From Bacteroidetes bacterium GWB2_32_14 (lineage in GTDB: Bacteria; Bacteroidota; Bacteroidia; Bacteroidales; UBA12077), in assembly GCA_001768235.1 (NCBI GenBank), contig MENK01000008.1, positions 124,001 to 188,000 on the forward strand: 64,000 bases of DNA, written 5' to 3'. The translations under genes and the position numbers were made by a program. Positions 43,785 through 53,195 of this stretch are shown one piece after another. Every line of letters starts with the position of its first letter. The stretch's first letter is position 1. The notes beneath the pieces are model-generated. The model ran no database searches. It was given only the letters and a program-made list of their open reading frames with translations, and was not told the origin of the DNA.

Positions 43785-45465
43785 ATTAAAAAAACTTGGT
43801 AAAGCATTGTTAAAAACTATAGCAATAATTGCTATTATAGTTTTAATATTGGTAATTATTTTTAAAATCACTACCAAAATCAGTCCTCCCGGTATTCACG
43901 ATTCCGAGTTGGAAAACCTGCAAATCACCCGGGCTGATTCTAATTTCTGTTATCTAAAAGATAACTGGCTGCAAAAGAACAGTCATGGGCTTTGGGAAAT
44001 GTATATCGAAGGAAATGACTACGAGCGTGGTATTATCAATGGAAAATTAACTAAAAACCTGATTTACAAACAGGAAAATGCGTTTATAAATCAGATTAAA
44101 GTGATGATTCCTTCTGAATCGTATCTTAGATTTCTAAAAAACTTTCTTGCCTTTTTTAACCGCAATATTGATAAACACGTTATTCCCGAGTATCAAAACG
44201 AAATTTATGGTATTTCTCAATCTGCATCCCGTCAATTTGATTTTATAGGGTCAAATTATCACCGTATATTAAATTACCATGCCGCCCACGATATTGGCCA
44301 CGCCTTGCAAAACCTGAATCTGGTTGCTTGCACAGCTTTTGCCGGATGGAATTCATACTCAGAAGATAGTTCGCTGATTATTGGTAGAAACTTTGATTTT
44401 TATGTGGGTGATGAGTTTGCCGAAGATAAAATCATCATGTTCTGTAATCCTGAAAAAGGACACAAATTTATGATTGTTACCTGGGGCGGAATGATTGGGG
44501 CTACATCAGGAATGAACGACCAGGGGCTTACAGTAACATTAAATGCTTCAAAATCGGAAATCCCTTTTGGAGCTGCAACACCTATTTCCCTTGTTGCTCG
44601 TGAAATTTTACAATACGCATCAAACATTGAAGAAGCTTATGAAATAGCCCGAAAACGTAAAACCTTTGTATCTGAATCTTTATTTATCGGCTCTGCAATA
44701 GATGGGAAAACAGCAACTATTGAAAAATCGCCCGACAAACAGGCTTTATTTGCTGCAAGTAATGAATTCATTATTTGCAGCAACCACTTTCAAAACCCTG
44801 AAATGCAAATACCTGAGATTTTAAGGGCAAATACTTCTGATTATGCAACATTATACAGGTTTAAACGGGTTGAAGAGCTAATTAAACAAAATCCCGGGCT
44901 AAATGTAAATTCTGTTGCAGAAATATTACGTGATCAAAAGGGTTTAAATGATAAAAACATTGGAATGGGTAATGAGAAAGCAATTAACCAACTTATTGCA
45001 CATCATTCAATTATATTTAAACCGGAAGAATTAAAAGTTTGGATATCAACATCGCCATTTCAATTGGGAGAATTTGTTTGTTACGATTTAAATAAGGTAT
45101 TTAATCAATTTAAGGGCATTAAAGAACACCAGGTAATTACTGAACCAGAATATACTATTCCTGCTGATAGTTTCTTAAATACCGTTAATTATGAAGATTT
45201 TAACCGTTTTAAAGAGATTCGGAATCAAATTCAACATTCAATTAAAATAAATAAACAAATTGAAGGCGAAGAATCCCTGTTTAATGAGCTCATTGAATTA
45301 AATCCTGAGTTTTTTGAAACCTATGTTTATTTAGGTGATTATTATAATCATTTTAAAATAGTTGATAAAGCCATTTTGGCTTATAAAAAAGCTCTTACGA
45401 AAGAAATTCCAAATATGTATCAGGCAGAAAGTATTCAATCAAAGATTGATGAAATAACTAAATAA
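43777..45465 (+). CDS. C45-type Ntn hydrolase/acyltransferase with C-terminal TPR-like segment
   Basis: This 562-residue protein has an N-terminal membrane anchor (about 10-30), then an Ntn-hydrolase core. The segment 'NLVAC185TAFAGWNSYSEDSSLIIGRNFDFYVG' matches the autoproteolytic nucleophile site of the C45 / acid-ceramidase-like family; cleavage before Cys185 would expose the catalytic residue. The C-terminal about 80 residues look TPR-like ('ETYVYLGDYYNHFKIVDKAILAYKKAL'). It may hydrolyse or form an amide or ester bond on the periplasmic side. It overlaps the oxidoreductase gene. Confidence 0.75.
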   Translation: MLRLKKLGKALLKTIAIIAIIVLILVIIFKITTKISPPGIHDSELENLQITRADSNFCYLKDNWLQKNSHGLWEMYIEGNDYERGIINGKLTKNLIYKQENAFINQIKVMIPSESYLRFLKNFLAFFNRNIDKHVIPEYQNEIYGISQSASRQFDFIGSNYHRILNYHAAHDIGHALQNLNLVACTAFAGWNSYSEDSSLIIGRNFDFYVGDEFAEDKIIMFCNPEKGHKFMIVTWGGMIGATSGMNDQGLTVTLNASKSEIPFGAATPISLVAREILQYASNIEEAYEIARKRKTFVSESLFIGSAIDGKTATIEKSPDKQALFAASNEFIICSNHFQNPEMQIPEILRANTSDYATLYRFKRVEELIKQNPGLNVNSVAEILRDQKGLNDKNIGMGNEKAINQLIAHHSIIFKPEELKVWISTSPFQLGEFVCYDLNKVFNQFKGIKEHQVITEPEYTIPADSFLNTVNYEDFNRFKEIRNQIQHSIKINKQIEGEESLFNELIELNPEFFETYVYLGDYYNHFKIVDKAILAYKKALTKEIPNMYQAESIQSKIDEITK

Positions 45466-45511
45466 TATTGTTTGCCTGAATATTTAATTATTCTATTCAT
45501 CTTAAATATCT

Positions 45512-45519
45512 TATTTTTG
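45512..45519 (+). promoter_or_regulatory. -7 box before the TPR lipoprotein gene
   Basis: TATTTTTG fits TAnnTTTG, 26 bases before the start codon at 45546. No clear -33 element was seen, so the support is modest. Confidence 0.4.
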
Positions 45520-45545
45520 CCAACATTAAAAAACAAATAAATAAC

Positions 45546-46433
45546 ATGAGCATTTCTAATATTATTAAAGGTTTTATAATTATTCTGCTTTTACAATCAT
45601 GTACAAGCAGCTTAAATACTTCAAAGCAATCAGAAAATGCAGAAGCTGCATATAAAGCTGGTAATTATGAAACCGCGTTAACCATATCTGAACAAGAAAT
45701 TGAAAGTCGCGAAAACAAAGGTAAAAAAGCTATTGGCCCCGTTTACGTTAGTGCCGGAAAATCTGCTCTTGCTTTGGGACAAAACGATAAAGCCAGAAAT
45801 TATCTTGAAACAGCCAGGGAGATAAAATTTTCATCACCCGAAATGTATGAATCATTAGCCAAAGTTTACAAAAACATTGATAACCTATCCAAAGAAATAA
45901 CTGCGCTTGAAGCCTACCGTAAGTTTTATCCTCAGGGAGAAAAAACAGGTAATATCAATATCCGCTTATTTGAAACCTACGTTGAGAGTGAAAATTGGGA
46001 TTTAGCTGTTAAATTATGGCCAGAAATTGAATCTCAGGCTCAATCCAACGTTAATCTGCTTGCCGGATATCTTATCGTTAATAAAAATCTGGAAAATTCA
46101 GCAGTTTGTGACAAGCTTGCCCAGCAAATTTTAAAATTGGATGCATCTAACGTAACCGCCCTGGAATGGTATGCCGAAAAATATTACTGGAAAGCAGAAA
46201 ATCTTTACCTTTCAGAAATGAAAGCATATAAGGCAAAAAGAACCCAAAGCCAGTACAACAAATTGCTTAAAGCCTTAGAAGTGGTATATCCCGACTTTAG
46301 GAAATCCCGTGATTATTACCTCAAATTATACAAAATTAAACCCAAAGCAGATTACGCCAAATACCTGGGCAATATATACACACGCTTGGATGATAAAGAA
46401 AAAGCGGATTATTATAATAATAAGGCAAAGTAA
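45546..46433 (+). CDS. TPR-repeat lipoprotein
   Basis: This 295-residue protein has a lipobox 'IILLLQSC' and tetratricopeptide-type helices ('AEAAYKAGNYETALTISEQEI', 'ALALGQNDKARNYLETAREI', 'YESLAKVYKNIDNLSKEI'). It is likely an outer- or inner-membrane-anchored scaffold. Its neighbours are the Ntn hydrolase and a PaaK-like ligase, so it may organise an assembly at the membrane. No specific partner can be named. Confidence 0.75.
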   Translation: MSISNIIKGFIIILLLQSCTSSLNTSKQSENAEAAYKAGNYETALTISEQEIESRENKGKKAIGPVYVSAGKSALALGQNDKARNYLETAREIKFSSPEMYESLAKVYKNIDNLSKEITALEAYRKFYPQGEKTGNINIRLFETYVESENWDLAVKLWPEIESQAQSNVNLLAGYLIVNKNLENSAVCDKLAQQILKLDASNVTALEWYAEKYYWKAENLYLSEMKAYKAKRTQSQYNKLLKALEVVYPDFRKSRDYYLKLYKIKPKADYAKYLGNIYTRLDDKEKADYYNNKAK

Positions 46434-46479
46434 TTCTAAGATTGTTTCAGCCACAAACACTAAAAATTACACCTTGTTT

Positions 46480-46512
46480 TTTGATGCTTTTAAATTTAAG
46501 ATGCTAAATTTG
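46480..46512 (+). promoter_or_regulatory. Promoter for the PaaK-like ligase gene
   Basis: TTTG (46480-46483) and TAAATTTG (46505-46512) are separated by 21 bases and match the Bacteroidota consensus well. The ATG at 46535 is 22 bases after the -7 box, which favours that start over the TTG at 46517. Confidence 0.6.
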
Positions 46513-46534
46513 GAGTTTGTTTAAAAATACTACC

Positions 46535-47842
46535 ATGCATATTTTTCCGGAAGATATTGACTACAAGTCAACAGAAGAAATAAGAAAATACCAGGAAGAG
46601 AGATTAACCGAGCTGCTTCAATATGTAACCCAGAACTCAAAGTTCTACCAGAATCTCTTCAAAAAGCATAAAATAGGCATTCATGATATAAAAACCATTG
46701 ATGACCTTAAAAAGCTCCCTTTTACAACAAAAGACGATCTTTACGAGTACAATGAAGATTTTATTTGTGTAAACAGGAATAAAATTGTTGATTACATTAC
46801 AACTTCCGGAACCTTAGGCGATCCTGTTACTTTTGCATTAACCGATGCCGATTTAGAACGCTTAGCATACAACGAGTGCATTTCATTTAAATGCTCCGAT
46901 GGTTCATCTGATGATATTTACCAGTTAATGGTTACACTCGACCGACGATTCATGGCCGGATTAGCATATTTTTTAGGTATTAAGAAAATGGGTGCAGGAA
47001 TGGTACGGGTTGGTAATGGAATGATCGAATTACAATGGGATACCATTTTGCGAATAAAACCGAATGCGTTGGTTGCCGTTCCTTCGTTTATTCTTAAATT
47101 AATTGAATATGCCGAAGCAAATGGCATCGATTATAAAAATTCAAGCATTAAAAAAGCAATATGCATAGGCGAAGCACTTCGTAATCCGGATTTTAGTTTA
47201 AACACGCTCGGACAACGAATCAAAGACAAATGGGATATTAAACTCTATTCAACTTATGCTTCAACAGAGATGAGTGCTGCTTTTGCCGATTGTGGTCAGG
47301 AAAATGGAGGCCATCATCATCCGGAACTATTAATTGCCGAGTTCGTTGATGAACATAATAAACCGGTTAAAGAAGGAGAAGCAGGTGAACTGGTAGTTAC
47401 TACGCTTGGAGTCGAAGGAATGCCTTTAATCCGGTTTAAAACCGGTGACGTTGTACAACATTTTAATGGCAAATGCAAATGTGGAAGAAATACCTTGCGG
47501 CTTGGCCCGGTTATCGGACGTAAAAAAGAAATGATTAAATATAAAGGAACATCATTATATCCACCAGCTTTGTATGATATTTTAAATGAAATGGACTTTG
47601 TTGAGAACTATGTTATTGAAGTATCAACAAACCAGATTGGTACTGATGATATTCTTATTCACATTGCAACCAACGGGTATAACAGGCCCGCTGATTTTGA
47701 AAAAATTATTAAAGACCATTTCAGGGCAAAATTAAGAGTTGCTCCAACAATCAGCTTCGAAACCAATGAACAAATCAATAAAATTAAATACCAGGAAATA
47801 AAAAGAAAACCTGTTGTATTTATTGATAAGCGGAAGAACTAG
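46535..47842 (+). CDS. Phenylacetate-CoA-ligase-like adenylate-forming enzyme
   Basis: This 435-residue enzyme of the AMP-binding (PaaK-like) group has 'TTSGTLGDPVTF', 'STYASTEMSAAFADC' and 'LIRFKTGDVV..F..KCKCGR..LRLGPVIGRKKEMI'. It should activate an aryl acid as an adenylate and pass it to CoA or a carrier. 4-Coumarate made by the ammonia-lyase at 10708 is the obvious substrate, giving the aryl starter for the polyene. A TTG start at 46517 is possible but lies too close to the promoter. Confidence 0.85.
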   Translation: MHIFPEDIDYKSTEEIRKYQEERLTELLQYVTQNSKFYQNLFKKHKIGIHDIKTIDDLKKLPFTTKDDLYEYNEDFICVNRNKIVDYITTSGTLGDPVTFALTDADLERLAYNECISFKCSDGSSDDIYQLMVTLDRRFMAGLAYFLGIKKMGAGMVRVGNGMIELQWDTILRIKPNALVAVPSFILKLIEYAEANGIDYKNSSIKKAICIGEALRNPDFSLNTLGQRIKDKWDIKLYSTYASTEMSAAFADCGQENGGHHHPELLIAEFVDEHNKPVKEGEAGELVVTTLGVEGMPLIRFKTGDVVQHFNGKCKCGRNTLRLGPVIGRKKEMIKYKGTSLYPPALYDILNEMDFVENYVIEVSTNQIGTDDILIHIATNGYNRPADFEKIIKDHFRAKLRVAPTISFETNEQINKIKYQEIKRKPVVFIDKRKN

Positions 47843-47850
47843 AGATTGTT

Positions 47851-49065
47851 TTAGTATTTCTTGAAAACGAGAGCTGCATTATGTCCGCCAAAAGCAAATG
47901 AATTGCTTATTGCTACTTTAACATCCTGTTTTCGGGCATTGTGAGGTACATAATCGAGATCCAATTCGGGGTCTGGTTCATCCAGGTTGATTGTAGGAGG
48001 AATAATTCCGTCTTTTATAGAAAGAATGGTAATAATACTCTCTATTGCGCCTGCTGCACCTATAGTATGTCCAATCATCGATTTGGTAGAAGATATCGGG
48101 ACTTTATATGCATACTCACCAAAAACCTTTTTTATAGCTTTTGTTTCGTACATATCGTTTAACATGGTTGAAGTACCATGTGCATTAATATAATCAATTT
48201 CATTTGGTGCCAAGCCTGCATTTTTCAATGCCAATTCCATTGTTTCTGCCATTCCTTCACCATCGGGTTTGGGTGCCATAATATTGTACGATTCATTTAA
48301 AAATGCATAATTTGCCATTTCGGCGTAAATTTTTGCATTTCTTGCTTTTGCATGTTCTTCCGACTCAAGAATCATGATTCCGGCTCCCTCACCTATTACA
48401 AACCCATCGCGGTTTTTAGAGAACGGGCAACTGGCTTTTTCTGGTTTATCATTTGCCAGAGAAAGAGCATAAAGCTCATTGAATCCTTCAATTTCTTCCT
48501 TATTTAGAATGGAATCGGCTCCACCAACAATCATCATATCGGCCCTGCCTGCTTTTATCATATCAAATCCAAGAGCTATAGCATAAGCCGATGAAGAACA
48601 AGCCGATGATGTAGTAAAGTTTGGGCCTTCAATATTGTATCGCATACCAATCCATGCCGACATGGCATTATTCATGCGTTTTATAATTAAGTTTTTTGAA
48701 TCGGTTCCCTGTTCTGTTGATGAATCTCCAGTATTAACTACACCTATAATTACACCAACTCTTTTTTTATCAATATTTTCGAAATTTATCCCGTGTTTCT
48801 CAACAGCTTCAATAGCACAAACATAACACATTTGTGTTACACGGGTCATTTGTTTTGAAATACGTTTTTTTATTATTTCTTCAGCTTTTTCAGAAAATCC
48901 TGCAGGAAGTTCAGCCGCAATCTGGGTTTGATTTTGTGATGCATCAAATAAACTAATCCGTTTTACCCCGCTCTTACCTCCGGTAATATTTTTCCAACTT
49001 TCTTCCCAATCCAGCCCTAAAGCATTAAGCATATTAAAACCGGTAACTACTACTTTGTTAGCCAT
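47851..49065 (-). CDS. Beta-ketoacyl-ACP synthase (FabF-like) 4
   Basis: This 404-residue ketosynthase has C156 in 'TTSSACSSSAY', H296 in 'NAHGTSTMLND' and H333 in 'STKSMIGHTIGAAGA'. It is the most FabF-like of the set here and could provide fatty acyl chains for the resorcinol half or act in polyene elongation. It is convergent with the PaaK-like ligase, with only 8 bases between the stops. Confidence 0.92.
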   Translation of the reverse strand: MANKVVVTGFNMLNALGLDWEESWKNITGGKSGVKRISLFDASQNQTQIAAELPAGFSEKAEEIIKKRISKQMTRVTQMCYVCAIEAVEKHGINFENIDKKRVGVIIGVVNTGDSSTEQGTDSKNLIIKRMNNAMSAWIGMRYNIEGPNFTTSSACSSSAYAIALGFDMIKAGRADMMIVGGADSILNKEEIEGFNELYALSLANDKPEKASCPFSKNRDGFVIGEGAGIMILESEEHAKARNAKIYAEMANYAFLNESYNIMAPKPDGEGMAETMELALKNAGLAPNEIDYINAHGTSTMLNDMYETKAIKKVFGEYAYKVPISSTKSMIGHTIGAAGAIESIITILSIKDGIIPPTINLDEPDPELDLDYVPHNARKQDVKVAISNSFAFGGHNAALVFKKY

Positions 49066-49104
49066 TTAATAATCAATCGTTTACAATACAAATAATTTTG
49101 GCTC

Positions 49105-49112
49105 CAAAAATA
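49105..49112 (-). promoter_or_regulatory. -7 box for the leftward ketosynthase gene
   Basis: On the minus strand the sequence reads TATTTTTG (consensus TAnnTTTG), 39 bases before the start codon at 49065. A -33 element was not identified. Confidence 0.4.
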
Positions 49113-49162
49113 GTAAATATATTTTGAATTTATTATGATGAATCTTTTATTAAATATCTTTT

Positions 49163-50167
49163 TTATAAAATTATTCCGCAAAATTCATGTAACGCTTTTT
49201 TTAATGCATAGCTATTTATTTGAAACTCTTTAGAAAATTGATTAAATGTGAAATAGGTGTGCTCAGATATTTTCTTCAGAATTTCTTTTTGAATTGATTC
49301 TGAAATTATAACATCGTGCTTAGCTTCATTATAAAACAAATAGTTTCCCTGTCCCGACAAACTGTGTTTTCTATGTAAAAGTTCATTCACTATGGGTTCA
49401 TATTTCTTTTTATCAGAATCCATTAATGAATAATTCATGACCGCGTTATACATGGTATTATGACCAACCTGATCCATCATTTCAAATAATCCAAAATCAG
49501 GAATTACTTGTTTTGCAATTTCATCAACTTGCTTATAATTGATTTTATATTCTTTAACTATTTCAAAGGCTTTAATTTGAATTTGCAGTAAAAACCGGTT
49601 TAAAATAAATGCATTCGATTCACTTTGTTCTATGTAGTTTTTTTTAATAGTCCCGGCAAATAACCTAAGGCTTTCCCTGGTTAGTTCGTCTGTAGAATCA
49701 GAGAAAATAAGTTCAATTATATTTTTAAAAGCCAGGGGATAAAAAAAATGAATTCCTGCCAGCCTGTTTTTTCTTTTAATTTCCTGCCCTAACTGCGATG
49801 GAAGAATGGATGATGAATTAGAAGTTATAATGCATGATGGTTTTGTAATCAGATCAAGTTGTTTTATGATTTCATTTTTAACCTGTTGTTCTTCAATAAC
49901 AGTCTCAATAATTAAGTCACAATCAGATAAATCGTTTAAATGAGTTGTAATCCTGTAATTGTTCCTTAAATCAAAAATTTCTTTGCTAATAATTCCATGC
50001 TTTAATTGCCTGTTCACTTTTTTACGAAATGTTTCGTGAAGAATTTCTCTGTGCTCAGAATTTCTGGTAAACCAAATGAAATGATGGTTGAATTCTGATA
50101 AATAATTAAAAATATCTGAACCCATTTTCCCGCTTCCGATTATTCCAACCTGCTGAATTTTATTCAT
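49163..50167 (-). CDS. 3-hydroxyacyl-CoA dehydrogenase-like protein
   Basis: This 334-residue protein has the NAD-binding 'VGIIGSGKMGSDIF', the catalytic His and Glu in 'AGIHFFYPLAFKNIIEL', the Ser of 'SNSSSILPS' and an Asn in 'FILNRFLLQIQ'. The C-terminal domain covers the usual fold and carries an extra helical tail of about 60 residues. It would interconvert 3-hydroxy- and 3-oxoacyl-CoA. Nearby crotonase-fold genes suggest a small acyl-CoA pathway feeding the cluster. Confidence 0.82.
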   Translation of the reverse strand: MNKIQQVGIIGSGKMGSDIFNYLSEFNHHFIWFTRNSEHREILHETFRKKVNRQLKHGIISKEIFDLRNNYRITTHLNDLSDCDLIIETVIEEQQVKNEIIKQLDLITKPSCIITSNSSSILPSQLGQEIKRKNRLAGIHFFYPLAFKNIIELIFSDSTDELTRESLRLFAGTIKKNYIEQSESNAFILNRFLLQIQIKAFEIVKEYKINYKQVDEIAKQVIPDFGLFEMMDQVGHNTMYNAVMNYSLMDSDKKKYEPIVNELLHRKHSLSGQGNYLFYNEAKHDVIISESIQKEILKKISEHTYFTFNQFSKEFQINSYALKKALHEFCGIIL

Positions 50168-50216
50168 GGTTTTAAGGTTAAATTTTAATCTAAAATAAGA
50201 ATAAGTTTTAAAAAAG

Positions 50217-50244
50217 AAAAGCTGCTCTAAAAAAAGCAGCTTTT
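50217..50244 (-). terminator. Rho-independent terminator (leftward)
   Basis: AAAAGCTGCT and AGCAGCTTTT form a 10-base stem with an 8-base loop. Read leftward it is followed by a T-rich run. It ends the transcript of the beta-barrel gene at 50270. Confidence 0.8.
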
Positions 50245-50269
50245 AACGATTTGATTTTATGTTATAAAC

Positions 50270-50965
50270 TTATTTTGTGGTTTTTACTTTTTTTGTTTTG
50301 CTGAATAAACCAAATTTCAATGAAGCATTTACTGCAAGATTTGATAATTCATCGTTGCTATTATCCAGATAATCCATCTCGGAAAACTGAACCATTCTGT
50401 ATGAAGCTCCTAAATCAAACCGCATAAATTTTGTAAGATTTAATTCAAGATTTATACCTGGTTCAACCACAAAGAAAGCTGAACTTTCGTAAGTATTAAA
50501 ATCATCCCATGTAAAATTATCCTCATCAATTATAATATCCTTATAAAGACTGACACCACCACCACCAACAAGAACAGGAATAGTAAAATGGAATGCTTTA
50601 TTTCCAAAAAGGGTATATTCTAAAACCAACCCGCCATAACCAAAACCAATTTTAGCATTATCATTTATCGCAGGGTTATCGGTTAAATCAACTATATGTT
50701 CAGTAGTTAACCCATATCCGCCTAAACCTATTGAGAATTTATCATTAAAAATAATTCCCATTCTTCCTCCCATTAAGAATCCATAACCATCTTTGCCACT
50801 ACCATCGTTAATAATCGTTCCTTTTAATTCAGGGGATATAAAAACGCCTGAAAATTTAAGATGTTTACCTGTAATAAGAGTTTTCATTTCGTCTTTTGGT
50901 TCTTCTTGTGCAAAACCAGCCTGTACAAATAAGGCTAATAAAATAAGTATAAGAATTTTTTTCAT
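50270..50965 (-). CDS. Outer-membrane beta-barrel protein
   Basis: This 231-residue protein has a signal peptide ending 'QAGFAQ' and regularly alternating amphipathic strands ('YGFLMGGRMGIIFNDKFSIGLGGYGLTTEHI', 'MRFDLGASYRMVQFSEMDYL'). It looks like a small outer-membrane barrel of the OprF/porin-like PF13568 type. It is closed by its own terminator and is probably independent of the biosynthetic genes. Confidence 0.7.
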   Translation of the reverse strand: MKKILILILLALFVQAGFAQEEPKDEMKTLITGKHLKFSGVFISPELKGTIINDGSGKDGYGFLMGGRMGIIFNDKFSIGLGGYGLTTEHIVDLTDNPAINDNAKIGFGYGGLVLEYTLFGNKAFHFTIPVLVGGGGVSLYKDIIIDEDNFTWDDFNTYESSAFFVVEPGINLELNLTKFMRFDLGASYRMVQFSEMDYLDNSNDELSNLAVNASLKFGLFSKTKKVKTTK

Positions 50966-51052
50966 AGTTGTAATGTGTTTATTAATAATCTGTTTCTATT
51001 TTAATCGATTCATTTTATAACAAGACAAAATAAAAACATAAATCGTGCCAAA

Positions 51053-52180
51053 CTAATAATACTTTAACACATAACCTGCCTGCATAAATTTACTAACTTC
51101 TGTTACAAAACTCAATATCAAATCGTTATTTTTTAATTTTTCTTCGTGCAAAATTCTGTCAATCGAGATAAAAGCCATTGGCGGACCCGCGTACCCCATA
51201 CTCGACATTTTAGTATAAAGTTTTTCTCTTTGAATATTGAGTTCGCCACACTCATCCATAATTAATTCCGAGATATGCTTAGATGGGAAATTAACCTGGA
51301 AAAATCGTATATCTTTTAAATTAATTGGATATTTACCAAGCATTCTTTTTAACCCTTTAATAAACACACTTCCATCTTCGTCGTGAAAGTGTGCGCGAAG
51401 TTGTTCGTTGAACATCTGTCCCAGGTGGTGATATGCTAATTCATATTCTTTTTTAGGGTTCATCCAGTATGCAGGGCGGTGATTTAGCATTGCAGAAGGT
51501 TTTTTACCACCAATGGACTCCATATATGTGTTTTCTACGAATAACCCGTTTGATTTTTTATCAGTTGCCTGTAAAATCAATGCTCCTGCCCCATCGCTTA
51601 AAAAATACCGTAAAAACAATTCCTCTTTTTTTACAAGTGCCTGGTTATAATATTCTGCACGTAATTCCGACGACGACATGCTCGAAGAAATAACCAAAGC
51701 ATTTTTATACCTCCCTGATCGGATAAAATCGCTCGCGACCAATAAAGCCTTGTATGCAGATGTACAATTGGCATGAATAGATAGCTCTCCACATTGTTCA
51801 ATGCCGAGTGCTTCCTGAATCCGAACAGAAGCTGTAGGCATCTGATCCTGATGAGCGCTTCCATATACAATCAAATCAATATCTGTAGCTTTTAACCCGG
51901 CTGATTCAAGTGCTTTTTTCGCGGCCTTAACCGACATGGTAATGTTATCATCAGTATATTCTCTGGTTACCGGATCAATTGCATAATGATAATACTCCAC
52001 TTCAAGCATCTCTTTCATGAGTTCTTTCATTCGCTGCAACCACTTTTGCAGTTTTTCAGATGCTTCGGTAAGCTCTCCAAGAAAATAATCAACATCGGAT
52101 AAGGGAATAGGTTTCCCGGGTAAATATGAACCTGTTCCTGTTAATTTCACAAACACTTCCTGATGTATATTCTGATTCAT
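51053..52180 (-). CDS. darB: StlD/DarB-family ketosynthase (KAS III-like)
   Basis: This 375-residue thiolase-fold enzyme has the nucleophile Cys in 'IHANCTSAYKALLVASDF'. Where FabH has 'HQAN' it has 'FQVNFPSKHIS', and where FabH has 'GNTSA' it has 'GYAGPPM'; from memory these are traits of the DarB/StlD group that joins two acyl units into the cyclohexanedione precursor of dialkylresorcinols. Other family signatures are 'LTGTGSYLPGKPIP' and 'VEYYHYAIDP.TREYTDDNITMS'. A DarA-type aromatase partner was not recognised in this window. Confidence 0.82.
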   Translation of the reverse strand: MNQNIHQEVFVKLTGTGSYLPGKPIPLSDVDYFLGELTEASEKLQKWLQRMKELMKEMLEVEYYHYAIDPVTREYTDDNITMSVKAAKKALESAGLKATDIDLIVYGSAHQDQMPTASVRIQEALGIEQCGELSIHANCTSAYKALLVASDFIRSGRYKNALVISSSMSSSELRAEYYNQALVKKEELFLRYFLSDGAGALILQATDKKSNGLFVENTYMESIGGKKPSAMLNHRPAYWMNPKKEYELAYHHLGQMFNEQLRAHFHDEDGSVFIKGLKRMLGKYPINLKDIRFFQVNFPSKHISELIMDECGELNIQREKLYTKMSSMGYAGPPMAFISIDRILHEEKLKNNDLILSFVTEVSKFMQAGYVLKYY

Positions 52181-52194
52181 TATTAAAAAGTTAT

Positions 52195-52854
52195 TTAAAC
52201 TGTTCTTAATTCTTTTGTAAAATTTTTACTTAATTTTTCTGCAATATGTATTGCAAATTCCAATGTATCTTTTGCCGGCACTATTTTTTGAATTATTTCC
52301 CATTCTAATGCCTGCTGTGGAGAAAAGGTTGAACCACTTAAAATAATTTCCATTGCAATTGATTTTCTGGTTATCCGTGGCAATAAATATGTTCCTGTAC
52401 ATCCGGGTATTAAACCAAAACTTGTTTCGGGTAAACCTAATACTGCTTTTTCGCCACAAACAATATAATCTGTACACAACGCCAACTCAAATGCCGAACC
52501 AATACATACTCCCCGCACAGCAGCGACAACTGGTATTTTCAAATCTTTTAATGAATAAAATACATGGCTGTTTATATTTAAGAATTCACTTACTTTTTTA
52601 ATATCTCCATGTTGATTATAACTCCTGGAAATAATTCCTAAAAGATCACCTATAACAGCACCAGAAGAAAAATGTCTTCCATTTCCATATATAATTAAAG
52701 CTTTTACATCCGACTTACTTATAATTTCGGTTCTCCACCAATAAAATTCTTCAAAAAACATTGAACTCATCGAATTTGATGGCGGGCTATTTAATTCTAA
52801 AAAGCCAATATCTTTTTTTACATACCATTTCAGTACTTTAAACATATTATTCAA
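52195..52854 (-). CDS. Short crotonase-fold (enoyl-CoA hydratase-like) protein
   Basis: This 219-residue protein has the oxyanion-hole patterns 'FSSGAVIGDLLGI' and 'RGVCIGSAFELALCTDYIVC', and 'LGLPETSFGLIPGCTGTYLLPR' with the catalytic-type Glu. It is about 40 residues shorter at the C-terminus than usual, which may alter the oligomer. It overlaps the PPTase-like gene by 8 bases, so translation is coupled. Hydration, isomerisation or dehydration of an acyl-CoA is likely. Confidence 0.78.
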   Translation of the reverse strand: MNNMFKVLKWYVKKDIGFLELNSPPSNSMSSMFFEEFYWWRTEIISKSDVKALIIYGNGRHFSSGAVIGDLLGIISRSYNQHGDIKKVSEFLNINSHVFYSLKDLKIPVVAAVRGVCIGSAFELALCTDYIVCGEKAVLGLPETSFGLIPGCTGTYLLPRITRKSIAMEIILSGSTFSPQQALEWEIIQKIVPAKDTLEFAIHIAEKLSKNFTKELRTV

Positions 52855-53194
52855 TTATTACCAACGTTGCTACATAATTTTTTGAATGAGATATTGATAT
52901 TTGAGTATTTTGAAAACCTGTTAAATTCATTTTTTCTTTCACTTTACCTGAAAATTTTACAAAAGGTTTTCCATCAGCTTCATTTCCAATTTCAATATCG
53001 AGGTAATCATTTTTCATATTAAAAAAATTAAGAATCAATTTTTTAATCATGTACCTTGCTCCCAGGCTTTTTAATTTATTTTTAAATTTAACAAGTCTTA
53101 ATTCTTTATCCGTAAAAAAGATATCTTCAGGTTGATCAAAAATCAATGATTCAATTTCGTGAATTGATTTAACATCTTCAATATGCTTATACAT
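52847..53194 (-). CDS. Degenerate AcpS-like PPTase-family protein
   Basis: This 115-residue protein has the AcpS-like order: 'FFTDKELRLVKFKNKLKSLGARYMIKKLIL', 'IEIGNEADGKPFVKF' and 'ISISHSKNYVATLVI'. The metal-binding Asp of the N-terminal 'GxD' motif is not present, and the Glu of the 'KEA' motif reads Lys. It probably cannot transfer pantetheine in the standard way. It sits between two crotonase-fold genes, overlapping one by 8 bases and 1 base from the other, so a structural or regulatory role is likely. Confidence 0.6.
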   Translation of the reverse strand: MYKHIEDVKSIHEIESLIFDQPEDIFFTDKELRLVKFKNKLKSLGARYMIKKLILNFFNMKNDYLDIEIGNEADGKPFVKFSGKVKEKMNLTGFQNTQISISHSKNYVATLVIIE

Positions 53195-53195
53195 C

